In this document: piece after piece, positions 16,682 to 24,142 of the stretch
How positions within the stretch are numbered: position 1 is the stretch's first letter
Layout: every line of letters starts with the position of its first letter
NCBI RefSeq assembly: GCF_001429295.1
Contig: NZ_LMJL01000008.1
Location: 1,263,109-1,327,108 of the forward strand
Direction of reading: 5' to 3'
DNA from: Flavobacterium sp. Root935
Lineage (GTDB): Bacteria > Bacteroidota > Bacteroidia > Flavobacteriales > Flavobacteriaceae
Length of the DNA: 64,000 nucleotides
Position numbers and translations under genes: made by a program
Notes under the pieces: model-generated
The model's database searches: none
What the model was told of the DNA's origin: nothing
Seen by the model: only the letters and a program-made list of their open reading frames with translations

Positions 16682-17152
16682 ATGAAAAAAATAATTCTTT
16701 CATTAGTATTAGTTTTAATTCTTGTTACCGGTACTTATTTGTTTTATGATTTTAAGACCAAGAAAGCCCAGAAAGAATATTATAAAACTCTATACATAAA
16801 GGATCTGGACCCAGAATCTTTTATTACTATTTGTAAAGACAGGTATAACAAAACTCCTATAAATAGCGTAACAATGACTGGAGAATTTCCTGAAAACTGG
16901 GTAAAACCAGATGATGTGCAATACTTAATTTCGATAATCCGTTCACAAGAAAAATGTTGTGGATATATGAATATATTCTCTTCATATCTTTCAACCGAAG
17001 ATGCTGAGATTGGGGGTTTCGCAATAATATTTTTAAATTCTTATATTTCGAAAAAAAAGATAAATTTGGGTTTGAACTGTTATCCTAAAACTGACAGAGA
17101 ATCAATTAAAAAAATAGAAATTTGGTATAAAAGTTCTGTACATGCAAATTAA
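16682..17152 (+). CDS. Unknown membrane-anchored protein
   Basis: 156 residues from the ATG at 16682; an in-frame TTG at 16661 would extend it slightly but leaves the hydrophobic segment less N-terminal. One N-terminal membrane anchor (IILSLVLVLILVTGTYLFY) is followed by a mixed alpha/beta region facing the periplasm. It has a CC pair (QEKCCGY), and further cysteines in FITICKDR and GLNCYPK. I do not recognise the domain. It follows the prolyl oligopeptidase gene by 33 bp and may share its transcript. A mirrored repeat lies directly after it. Confidence 0.6.
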   Translation: MKKIILSLVLVLILVTGTYLFYDFKTKKAQKEYYKTLYIKDLDPESFITICKDRYNKTPINSVTMTGEFPENWVKPDDVQYLISIIRSQEKCCGYMNIFSSYLSTEDAEIGGFAIIFLNSYISKKKINLGLNCYPKTDRESIKKIEIWYKSSVHAN

Positions 17153-17154
17153 AT

Positions 17155-17223
17155 TCCTTGTGAATCTTTGCGGTAAAATTATTACACAGAGATTCACAAA
17201 GAATTACACAGAGAACACAAAGT
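17155..17223. repeat. Family D mirrored repeat (CACAGAG / TTTGCGG words)
   Basis: CCTTGTGAATCTTTGCGGT (17157-17175) faces ACACAGAGATTCACAAAGA and GAACACAAAG (17184-17222), giving an imperfect hairpin built on CACAGAG and ACAAAG words. Related copies lie at 34880-35013 and 35342-35482. Confidence 0.65.
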
Positions 17224-17243
17224 ATTTCGCTTAGCAGATTAAA

Positions 17244-17276
17244 TGTAGAGACACACTGCTGTACACGCCTCTACGA
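17244..17276. repeat. Family H hairpin, copy 1
   Basis: GTAGAGACACACTGCTGTAC followed by ACGCCTCTACG forms an imperfect hairpin (GTAGAGAC... against ...GCCTCTAC). A second copy lies at 18001-18026, on the other side of the next gene. Confidence 0.65.
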
Positions 17277-17305
17277 TAAATATTTCATGAAATCAAAACT
17301 CACGA

Positions 17306-17959
17306 ATGAAACAACTTTACAAATTCATAATCCTAATTCTTATCAGCCTTAAAAGCTATTCTCAAACACAAGCTATAATTTATTTTAAAGATGGTGATTC
17401 TATAGAAGGTTTTGCTTCATTAAAATTCAATAAAATAAAATTTAAAGTTTCGCAGGATGACAAATCTGACAGCTGGGATGAAGAGTATGTAAAAAAAATT
17501 ACTTTCCTTGATTTTGGAACCACAAGAACTTTTGAATATGTAAAGCTGAATTCTTTAGACAAACCAAAATTGGTAGAAATTATTACTAAAGGTGAAGCGA
17601 CTTTATATAAAAAAGTAGGCTCAGATTTTAGTCTTACAGACATGATTTATAATCCGTACGATGATCGGCCTGATAATACCTTAAGCCCAACTTTAAAAAC
17701 ACAATTAGGTCCGCAAGCCCAACAACATTTATCAAATTCTAATGTAAGCCAACCTTCTACATTTTATTACATAAAAAAGCCAAAAGACAAATATCCAACT
17801 TGTTTAAACTGCGGTGTTATAAACGCGTGGAGAAAAAACACTTCCAAGTTTTTCGCTGATTGCGATTTTATTGTCAAAAAATTAAAAGGCGATAAATGGG
17901 TTTTTGAAGATATTAAAGAAATTGTAGAGTTTTATAATGATATTTGTTTGGGAGAATAA
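17306..17959 (+). CDS. Unknown secreted protein flanked by family H repeats
   Basis: 217 residues. The signal peptide MKQLYKFIILILISLKSYS is cut before QTQ. The first half has strand-rich segments (AIIYFKDGDSIEGFASLKFNKIKFKV) like a small beta barrel or SH3-like fold. The second half contains CLNCGVINAWRK with a CxxC pair and a later NDIC. I do not recognise a family. It is transcribed in the same direction as the sigma factor gene that follows after 175 bp, but copies of the same hairpin repeat bracket it, which suggests a separate unit. Confidence 0.65.
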   Translation: MKQLYKFIILILISLKSYSQTQAIIYFKDGDSIEGFASLKFNKIKFKVSQDDKSDSWDEEYVKKITFLDFGTTRTFEYVKLNSLDKPKLVEIITKGEATLYKKVGSDFSLTDMIYNPYDDRPDNTLSPTLKTQLGPQAQQHLSNSNVSQPSTFYYIKKPKDKYPTCLNCGVINAWRKNTSKFFADCDFIVKKLKGDKWVFEDIKEIVEFYNDICLGE

Positions 17960-18000
17960 ATATTTCACTCCATTAAAAATTGCGGATTTACAGGACTTTA

Positions 18001-18065
18001 GACGCACTGCTGTGCGTCTCTACGACAAACCTTTGTAACTTTGAATCTCTGTAACTTTGAACCTT
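18001..18065. repeat. Family H hairpin copy 2 plus a short tandem repeat
   Basis: GACGCACTGCTGTGCGTC (18001-18018) is an 8-bp perfect stem followed by TCTACGA, matching the copy at 17244-17276. Directly after it, TGTAACTTTGAA occurs twice (about 18033-18063), a short tandem repeat. Confidence 0.7.
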
Positions 18066-18134
18066 TAAAAAAAAATTCATCATCGTCCCAACCTTTTTAT
18101 CTTTTTATCGCTCTATATAAGAAAGACAACAATT

Positions 18135-18671
18135 GTGATAAACGAGACTCAAATAGCAAACTGTAAAAAAATGCACCGCGATGCGCAGCGTGAGGTGTAC
18201 GAATACATGGCGCCCAAATTGTATCGCCTTTGCAAACGATACCTAAAAAAGGAAGAGGAAATTGAAGAAGCACTTGCCGATTCTTTCTTTACGATTTTTA
18301 CCAAACTGGACCAATTAAAAGAAGCGTATGCTTTTGAAGCTTGGGCCAGAAGGATAACCGTAAACCATTGTTTGGCATCAATTCGAAAAGCAACCAATTT
18401 CAACATGTATCTCGACGATGTAAAACTAATTTCTCAACCTTCTGTTGACGAATTAAATACATTGGAAGAAGAAGATTTACTCAATTTATTAAACCATATT
18501 CCAGACGGCTGTAAAACTGTTTTTAACCTTTTTGCCATTGAAGGTTTTTCTCATAAAGAAATAGCCGAAATGCTGAAGATCTCCGAAGGCACTTCAAAAT
18601 CACAATTGAACGCCGCTAAGACCAAATTGAAAGAACTGGTTAATAAACTGTATTATCAAAAAGCAAAATAG
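18135..18671 (+). CDS. ECF-type RNA polymerase sigma factor
   Basis: 178 residues. Region 2 (about 15-85) includes VYEYMAPKLYRLCKRYLKKEEEIEEALADSFFTIFTKL and the WARRITVNHCLASIRK recognition helix. Region 4 (about 120-172) contains KTVFNLFAIEGFSHKEIAEMLKISEGTSKSQLNAAKTKLKEL in two pieces. The chosen start is GTG at 18135; the next start, ATG at 18171, would lose conserved N-terminal residues. The following gene begins 2 bp after the stop and encodes a single-pass membrane protein of the kind that usually holds such sigma factors in check. Its target promoters are unknown. Confidence 0.92.
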   Translation: MINETQIANCKKMHRDAQREVYEYMAPKLYRLCKRYLKKEEEIEEALADSFFTIFTKLDQLKEAYAFEAWARRITVNHCLASIRKATNFNMYLDDVKLISQPSVDELNTLEEEDLLNLLNHIPDGCKTVFNLFAIEGFSHKEIAEMLKISEGTSKSQLNAAKTKLKELVNKLYYQKAK

Positions 18672-18673
18672 TC

Positions 18674-19639
18674 ATGGACAATCAAGATAAATTATTCGAT
18701 AAAATAAAAGAAGCTTCGCAAAATGCGGAATTCAAAGACTTTCCCGCAATGGAAAAAGTCTGGGCACGTGTTGAAGAAAAACTCGACAAAAAAGAAGATA
18801 AAAAAACAATTGCTTTATGGAAAAAAATTGCCATTGCTGCTTCTCTTCTTTTACTAATTTCTTTAGCTGTTCAATTTTTACATACAGATAAAAATGCCGT
18901 ACAAGAAACTCCTAAAGTAGTTATTCAGGAAACTGAAAAAGAACAATCTCAAGAGCCTGCTTTAAATCAAAAAAGTACAGAACCTTCTTCTGATTCAGGA
19001 ATTGTTTCAAAAGAAGAAGCCGATAAAATTTTAGAAAATCATACTAAAAATAAAGAAAGAGTCGCTATTGAGGAAACAATTGCACCAAATACAGAATTGC
19101 TACAAGCTACACCAGCACCAAAAGTTGCAGCAGATGCTGTTGTAGCTGCTGCGCCTGTAGTGCAAGAATCAATTGAAGAAGACGATAACATTATTTCTAA
19201 AAAAGAGTTTTCTTCAGAATCGGCTTATTTAAGGAGTCCGCAAAGAGAATCTGCGAAAGTCGCTTTTGCTGAAAAAAGTACTCCAAGAGCTAAGAAAAGT
19301 GCTCCACTTGTTATTTTTAACGGAAACGCAATGGCGCATAGCGACGAAGCTAAAAAAGATAAAATGATGCGAAATGAACTTCCGAATCTAAATCCAGAAA
19401 ATGTAGATTCGCTCGTTGTTCTAGACGAGCCATTGTACATTATCGACGGCATTTATTATTCTGAAAATGATTTATTTGGCAATAATCCAACGAGTCCTTA
19501 CGCGCCCTTGGACAAACAAGACATTAAAACTATAACTATTTTACAAGACCTTGAAGCCACTTCAAAATATGGTGAAAAAGGTAAAAAAGGAGTTGTCATT
19601 ATTACTACAAAAACAGGAAAACCAGCTCCGAAAAAGTAA
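18674..19639 (+). CDS. Single-pass membrane protein, anti-sigma-like, with C-terminal TonB-plug-like segment
   Basis: 321 residues: a cytoplasmic N-terminal part (1-48), one transmembrane helix (about 49-69), a long low-complexity Ala/Glu/Lys periplasmic linker (about 75-210) and a C-terminal domain (about 245-316). Size, topology and position directly after an ECF sigma gene fit an anti-sigma factor, although no zinc-binding HxxxCxxC motif is present. The C-terminal part has EPLYIIDGIYY and ILQDLEATSKYGEKGKKGVV, the signature of the plug region of SusC-type TonB-dependent receptors, without a barrel. The next protein carries the same segment. A role as envelope sensor is inferred. Confidence 0.8.
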   Translation: MDNQDKLFDKIKEASQNAEFKDFPAMEKVWARVEEKLDKKEDKKTIALWKKIAIAASLLLLISLAVQFLHTDKNAVQETPKVVIQETEKEQSQEPALNQKSTEPSSDSGIVSKEEADKILENHTKNKERVAIEETIAPNTELLQATPAPKVAADAVVAAAPVVQESIEEDDNIISKKEFSSESAYLRSPQRESAKVAFAEKSTPRAKKSAPLVIFNGNAMAHSDEAKKDKMMRNELPNLNPENVDSLVVLDEPLYIIDGIYYSENDLFGNNPTSPYAPLDKQDIKTITILQDLEATSKYGEKGKKGVVIITTKTGKPAPKK

Positions 19640-19644
19640 TTCCA

Positions 19645-19677
19645 AGCTTTGTCAAAGTCTGCAGCTTTGACAAAGCT
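19645..19677. other. Perfect 13-bp hairpin inside the sigma/VWA operon
   Basis: AGCTTTGTCAAAG pairs with CTTTGACAAAGCT around a 7-nt loop, between the anti-sigma-like gene and the VWA gene. There is no T run after it, so it does not look like an ordinary terminator. A related palindrome, ACTTTGTCAAAGT, is at about 24115-24128. Confidence 0.65.
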
Positions 19678-19709
19678 AAATCCGAACATTAATCTTAAAA
19701 ATTATTATC

Positions 19710-21866
19710 ATGAAAAGTTTAAAACTTATTTCATCAGCCATTGCTATGCTTGTATGTTTCGTAACCATGGCACAACAAAGAACAATAACTGGAATCGTTT
19801 CAGATGAAACAAAACAACCACTTCCAGGTGTTACTATTTACAATCAGACATCAAAAGCAGATGCGACAACCAATTTTGATGGGCAGTACAGTATTCAAGC
19901 CAAAACTGGCGATATGCTGGTTTTCAGCTTCATTGGATATAAAAACCAAAGTCAAAAGGTTCAGAACTCAAATATTATCAATATAAAACTTCTTCCAGAC
20001 AATCAAACTCTAAGTGAAGTTGTAGTTGTGGGTTATGGTACAAGTAATGCTGAATATGAAGACCGCAGTTATGCTCGTGCCGAAAGAAGAAAAGAAAAAA
20101 GAGATAAATCGGTAGCACCGCAAGGAAAAATGGCGATGCAAGTTGCGAGTAACGCCCTTTATATGCCAAGTCCCAATGTCGTTGTACACGGTAATGCATC
20201 TGTTTCTCCAAAAAATGAACCAATGTACATAATTGACGGAGTTCCAGCAAAAGCCAACCAAATGGCAAAAATTAATCCGAATGATATTGACAATGTTTCG
20301 GTTTTAAAAGACCAAGCAGCAACTTCGATTTATGGAAGTAAAGGTTCAAATGGCGTTGTTGTAGTTTCGACTAAAAATGAACTTTATAAAAATCTTTCAG
20401 AAAAAGAATTAGACAAAAAACTAAACATAATGCCAATTCCTACTGAACCAACTCAGGAAGATTATGATTCTTTTGTTGAGAATGCTTTTGAAAGCCCTAA
20501 AACAGCACCGCTTTCTACTTTTTCTATTGATGTTGATAATGCTTCTTACACCAATATCAGACGTTTTTTAAACAATGGGCAACAAGTCCCAAAAGATGCA
20601 GTTCGTGTAGAAGAAATGGTGAACTTTTTCAAATACACTTATCCACAGCCTAAAAATGAAAATCCGTTTTCTATTAACACAGAAGTAAGCGATTCGCCTT
20701 GGAATGCAAACAATAAAATCTTGAAAATTGGTTTACAGGGAAAAAATATTCCAACAAACGATCTGCCAGCTTCAAACCTTGTTTTCTTAATTGATGTTTC
20801 GGGTTCAATGAGCGATATGAATAAACTTCCGTTATTAAAACAATCTTTAAAAATTTTAGTAAACGAATTACGTGCAAAAGATAAAGTGGCAATCGTAGTG
20901 TATGCCGGCGCTGCTGGAATGGTTCTGCCTCCAACTTCTGGCGACGAGAAAAAAACAATTATAGATGCTTTGGATAAATTGCAGTCTGGCGGAAGTACTG
21001 CCGGCGGTGCAGGAATCGAACTGGCTTATAAAACAGCTGCTGAAAATTTCATCAAAGGCGGAAACAATCGTGTAATCCTGGCAACTGACGGCGATTTTAA
21101 TGTGGGAAGTTCTTCTAATTCTGATATGGAAAAACTAATTGAAGAAAAAAGAAAAACAGGCGTTTTCTTAACCTGTTTAGGTTACGGAATGGGAAATTAC
21201 AAGGACAGCAAAATGGAAATCTTGGCTGACAAAGGAAACGGAAACTATGCGTACATCGATAATATTCAAGAAGCGAATCGTTTTTTAGGAAAAGAATTTA
21301 AAGGTTCGATGTTTGCTATCGCGAAAGATGTGAAAATACAGATTGAATTCAATCCGAAACAAGTGCAATCGTATCGTTTGATTGGATATGAAAACAGAAA
21401 ACTTCGTGCTGAAGATTTTAAAAATGATGCAATTGATGCTGGAGAATTAGGAAGTAATCATACCGTAACGGCTTTATATGAAATTATTCCTGTTGGTGTA
21501 AAAAGCGATTACTTAAATGTACAGCCAGATGATTTAAAATACACTAAAACCGAAACAAATTCAAGCAATTACACTAATGAATTGGCAACAATAAAATTCC
21601 GTTATAAAAAACCTGACGGTGACAAAAGTATAGAAATGATTCAGATAATTGAAAACAAATCAGCTGCTATGGAAAAAGCGAGTGATGATATGAAATTTAG
21701 TACTGCAGTTGCTTGGTTCGGATTAAAATTAAGAGATTCAAAATTGATTGCCGGCAAGTCTTCTGAAGAGATTGTAAAATTAGCAAAGCAAGGAAATTCA
21801 AATGATGCCGAAGGTTACAAAGCTGAATTTATTCGTTTGGTTGAAACTTCTAAACAGTATAATTAA
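19710..21866 (+). CDS. VWA-domain protein with CarboxypepD_reg and TonB-plug-like domains (YfbK family)
   Basis: 718 residues in four parts. A signal peptide (1-20) is cut before QQR. A CarboxypepD_reg-like beta sandwich (22-95) has DGQYSIQAKTGD and FSFIGYKNQ. A SusC-type plug segment (101-222) has LSEVVVVGYGT, MYIIDGVPA and ATSIYGSKGSNGVV. The rest follows the YfbK pattern: an N-terminal VWA-associated region (about 250-350), a VWA domain with MIDAS D362-x-S-x-S (DVSGSMS) and TDGDFN, and a C-terminal DUF3520-like part. It lacks the receptor barrel. The likely location is the periplasm or outer membrane. It follows the sigma and anti-sigma-like genes and is probably part of the same regulatory unit. 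Confidence 0.9.
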   Translation: MKSLKLISSAIAMLVCFVTMAQQRTITGIVSDETKQPLPGVTIYNQTSKADATTNFDGQYSIQAKTGDMLVFSFIGYKNQSQKVQNSNIINIKLLPDNQTLSEVVVVGYGTSNAEYEDRSYARAERRKEKRDKSVAPQGKMAMQVASNALYMPSPNVVVHGNASVSPKNEPMYIIDGVPAKANQMAKINPNDIDNVSVLKDQAATSIYGSKGSNGVVVVSTKNELYKNLSEKELDKKLNIMPIPTEPTQEDYDSFVENAFESPKTAPLSTFSIDVDNASYTNIRRFLNNGQQVPKDAVRVEEMVNFFKYTYPQPKNENPFSINTEVSDSPWNANNKILKIGLQGKNIPTNDLPASNLVFLIDVSGSMSDMNKLPLLKQSLKILVNELRAKDKVAIVVYAGAAGMVLPPTSGDEKKTIIDALDKLQSGGSTAGGAGIELAYKTAAENFIKGGNNRVILATDGDFNVGSSSNSDMEKLIEEKRKTGVFLTCLGYGMGNYKDSKMEILADKGNGNYAYIDNIQEANRFLGKEFKGSMFAIAKDVKIQIEFNPKQVQSYRLIGYENRKLRAEDFKNDAIDAGELGSNHTVTALYEIIPVGVKSDYLNVQPDDLKYTKTETNSSNYTNELATIKFRYKKPDGDKSIEMIQIIENKSAAMEKASDDMKFSTAVAWFGLKLRDSKLIAGKSSEEIVKLAKQGNSNDAEGYKAEFIRLVETSKQYN

Positions 21867-21920
21867 TAAATATTGTATTACATTTGGGCTTTATTCAAAA
21901 CTTTAATTTTTTATACTCGT

Positions 21921-22508
21921 ATGAACCCAATTTTAAGCCAAAATCTATTTTTAGTAAAAGAACATGTTGGAATGTTTAAAGCCGCAAATAACTATGACAT
22001 ATACAATCCGGAAACGAATCAGATAATTATGAACTGCCGAGAAAACAATCTTGGTTTCTTCACAAAAGTACTTCGTTTTACAGATTACAAAAGAGCAACT
22101 CCATTTAATATTGAAATCACAACTCCTTCTGGCGAAAAACTAATCACCGTAAGAAGAGGTGTAGCGATCTTTAGATCTACTGTTGAAGTATTGGACGAAA
22201 AAGATCGTTTGATTGGAACTTTTAAACAAAAATTCTTCTCTATTGGAGGAAAGTTTGATATCCTAGACAAAAACGAAAAACCTGTTGCAACACTTCAAGG
22301 AAAATGGACAGGCTGGGATTTTAAATTCTCACATGAAAACAAACAATTGGCGCAGGTAAGTAAAAAATGGGCTGGATTAGGAAAAGAGTTTTTCACAAGC
22401 GCCGACAATTATGTACTTCAAATTGAAGACACTGTAGCAGCCGAAAGTCCGTTGAGACAATTAATTTTAGGAGCTGTAATGTGTATCGATATGGTTTTGA
22501 AAGAATAA
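21921..22508 (+). CDS. LURP-one/phospholipid-scramblase-like protein
   Basis: 195 residues from the ATG at 21921; a TTG at 21873 is a poorer choice. The sequence alternates short strands (GMFKAANNYDIYNPETN, FNIEITTPSGEKLITVRRG, LIGTFKQKFFSIGGKFDILD) and ends in a buried hydrophobic helix (RQLILGAVMCIDMVL). This is the twelve-stranded barrel plus central helix of the Tubby/LURP-one/scramblase superfamily. The bacterial members have no settled function. It lies 55 bp after the VWA gene in the same direction and could belong to that operon. Confidence 0.75.
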   Translation: MNPILSQNLFLVKEHVGMFKAANNYDIYNPETNQIIMNCRENNLGFFTKVLRFTDYKRATPFNIEITTPSGEKLITVRRGVAIFRSTVEVLDEKDRLIGTFKQKFFSIGGKFDILDKNEKPVATLQGKWTGWDFKFSHENKQLAQVSKKWAGLGKEFFTSADNYVLQIEDTVAAESPLRQLILGAVMCIDMVLKE

Positions 22509-22543
22509 CAAAAAGTTGTTAAACTTAGATTAAGAATATATTT

Positions 22544-22601
22544 TAAAGCATCATTTTAGTTTGCAAAAGCTTATTTTTGTATTACTTAAAATGATGCTTT
22601 C
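22544..22601. other. Stem-loop between the LURP-one-like gene and the SDR gene
   Basis: AAAGCATCATTTTA and TAAAATGATGCTTT pair perfectly around a loop of about 27 nt, followed by TCTG rather than a T run. It could be a weak terminator or a transcript end. Confidence 0.5.
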
Positions 22602-22622
22602 TGCATTTCTAAAAATACAATC

Positions 22623-23339
22623 ATGACCGACTTAAAAAATAAAAATGCACTAATTACTGGTGCTGGAAAAGGAATTGGAAAAGCTGTAGCTATTGCTTTG
22701 GCTAAAGAAGGTGTAAACCTGATTTTAGTTTCTAGAACTAAAAGCGATATTGATCAATTGGCAGAAGAAACTGCAAAACTGGGTGTAAAAACTTTGGCTT
22801 TATCTGCAGACGTTTCGGATATTAACTCTATAAATACTGCTGTTGAAAAAGCAATTGCCGAATTTAAAAGTATTGACATCTTAATCAATAGTGCTGGAAT
22901 TGCTTCTTTTGGAAAATTCTTGGAATTGGAGCCACAAGCTTGGGAAAGAATTATTCAGGTGAATTTAATGGGAACGTATTATACGACACGCGCCGTTATC
23001 CCAAATATGATCGAAAGACAAACTGGAGACATTATTAATATTTCATCTACTGCAGGTTTAAACGGAAATGCTCTTACGAGTGCATACAGCGCTTCTAAAT
23101 TTGCTGTTTTAGGTTTAACCGATTCTTTGATGCAGGAAATGAGAAAACACAATATTCGTGTTACGGCTTTAACGCCAAGTACTGTTGCCACTGACATGGC
23201 TAAGGATTTAAACCTGACTGACGGAAATCCAGAAAAAGTGATGCAGTCTGAAGATATGGCAGATTTAATTATTGCGCAGTTAAAATTAAACCGAAGAGTA
23301 TTTATCAAAAACAGCAGCATCTGGTCTACTAATCCTTAA
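22623..23339 (+). CDS. Short-chain dehydrogenase/reductase, 3-ketoacyl-ACP-reductase-like
   Basis: 238 residues, classical SDR. The cofactor loop [10 protein letters not shown] lies near residues 13-22, the structural NSAG at about 88-91, and the catalytic Ser and YxxxK in SSTAG...SAYSASKFA (about 140-160). The R in LVSRTKSD after the second strand favours NADPH. It resembles FabG and related ketoreductases; the substrate is not fixed by sequence. It stands alone between a stem-loop and a mirrored repeat. Confidence 0.88.
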   Translation: MTDLKNKNALITGAGKGIGKAVAIALAKEGVNLILVSRTKSDIDQLAEETAKLGVKTLALSADVSDINSINTAVEKAIAEFKSIDILINSAGIASFGKFLELEPQAWERIIQVNLMGTYYTTRAVIPNMIERQTGDIINISSTAGLNGNALTSAYSASKFAVLGLTDSLMQEMRKHNIRVTALTPSTVATDMAKDLNLTDGNPEKVMQSEDMADLIIAQLKLNRRVFIKNSSIWSTNP

Positions 23340-23346
23340 AAATATA

Positions 23347-23427
23347 AACTTCAAATTCCAAGTTTTAAATTCCAAATTCCAAGTTTGACTAAATTGGAAT
23401 TTGGAATTTAAAACTTGGAATTTCAAA
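23347..23427. repeat. Family C mirrored repeat (TTCCAAATTCCAA words)
   Basis: The left arm (23347-23386) runs CTTCAAATTCCAAGTTTT and AAATTCCAAATTCCAAG. The right arm (23393-23427) returns TTGGAATTTGGAATTT and AAAACTTGGAATTT. The arms pair over about 35 nt with few gaps. Similar words are at 31651-31722, 33924-33960 and 56091-56166. Confidence 0.8.
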
Positions 23428-23437
23428 AACTAAAATT

Positions 23438-23947
23438 ATGGAACAATATTTAAGACAGTTGGTCGAAATAGAATTTCAGGATAAGAAAGAAATATTCAGC
23501 GGATTTTTAATTGATTATTCTGATGAATGGATTTTACTTCGAAATAATCCTGTAGATTTTGTTTTGGACGGTTTTGTCATTTTAAGAAATAAAAACATCG
23601 AAGCGGTAAACCGAGATCATGATCTGGCGTTTACAGAGAAAGTAATTCGATTGAAAGGTTTAAAAATTAATTCTGAAGATATCATTCCGATTAAAGATTT
23701 GGCTTCAATCATGAAATTTATTTCTGAGAAATACGGCATTTTTCAAATTGCAAAAAAATCATCAAAATCTGCTTATTTAGGAAAATTAATAGAATTAAAC
23801 GACGAAGAATTAACCATTAATTTTTTAGACACACGCGGCCAGTTTGGAGGAGAATTGAGTTTTAATCCAGAAAAGATTCGTGTTATTGAGTTTGATACTG
23901 ATTATATTAATTCTTTGAAATTGGTGGTTGACGAGAATCAAAAATAA
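23438..23947 (+). CDS. Unknown conserved-looking cytoplasmic protein
   Basis: 169 residues, no signal peptide and no cysteine. Two similar halves each start with a strand pattern of an SH3- or Sm-like barrel: LVEIEFQDKKEIFSGFLIDYSDEWILLRN near the start and YLGKLIELNDEELTINFLDTRGQF in the middle. Each is followed by VILRN.N.EAVNRD or IRVIEFDTDY. This suggests an internal duplication of a small barrel that could bind RNA or a peptide. I do not recognise a named family. It is a single gene between a family C repeat and a strong terminator. Confidence 0.7.
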   Translation: MEQYLRQLVEIEFQDKKEIFSGFLIDYSDEWILLRNNPVDFVLDGFVILRNKNIEAVNRDHDLAFTEKVIRLKGLKINSEDIIPIKDLASIMKFISEKYGIFQIAKKSSKSAYLGKLIELNDEELTINFLDTRGQFGGELSFNPEKIRVIEFDTDYINSLKLVVDENQK

Positions 23948-23963
23948 ATATCTTCTAAAAAAC

Positions 23964-23999
23964 AAAAACCGCATAATTTTAAAAAATTATGCGGTTTTT
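23964..23999 (+). terminator. Terminator after the duplicated-barrel gene
   Basis: AAAAACCGCATAATTTT pairs with AATTATGCGGTTTTT around a short A-rich loop; the right arm is T-rich. It works on either strand in principle. Confidence 0.8.
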
Positions 24000-24000
24000 G

Positions 24001-24128
24001 TCATCCTGACGAAGGAAGGATCTCCACGAGAAACTCCACTCCTAAAATTGCCAATCTTTGTAGAGTTACTTGTGGAGATTCCTCGTTCCTCGGAATGAAA
24101 ATAGTTATGTAAAAACTTTGTCAAAGTT
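24001..24128. repeat. Mirrored repeat between a terminator and mtaB
   Basis: CATCCTGACGAAGGAAGGATCT plus CCACGAG on the left faces CTTGTGGAGATTCC, CGTTCCTCGGAATG on the right (24064-24099). A small perfect palindrome ACTTTGTCAAAGT follows at about 24115. The CATCCTGACGAAGG word is related to ATCCTTATCGAAGG at about 5918. Confidence 0.6.
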
Positions 24129-24142
24129 TAAAAATCATAAAA

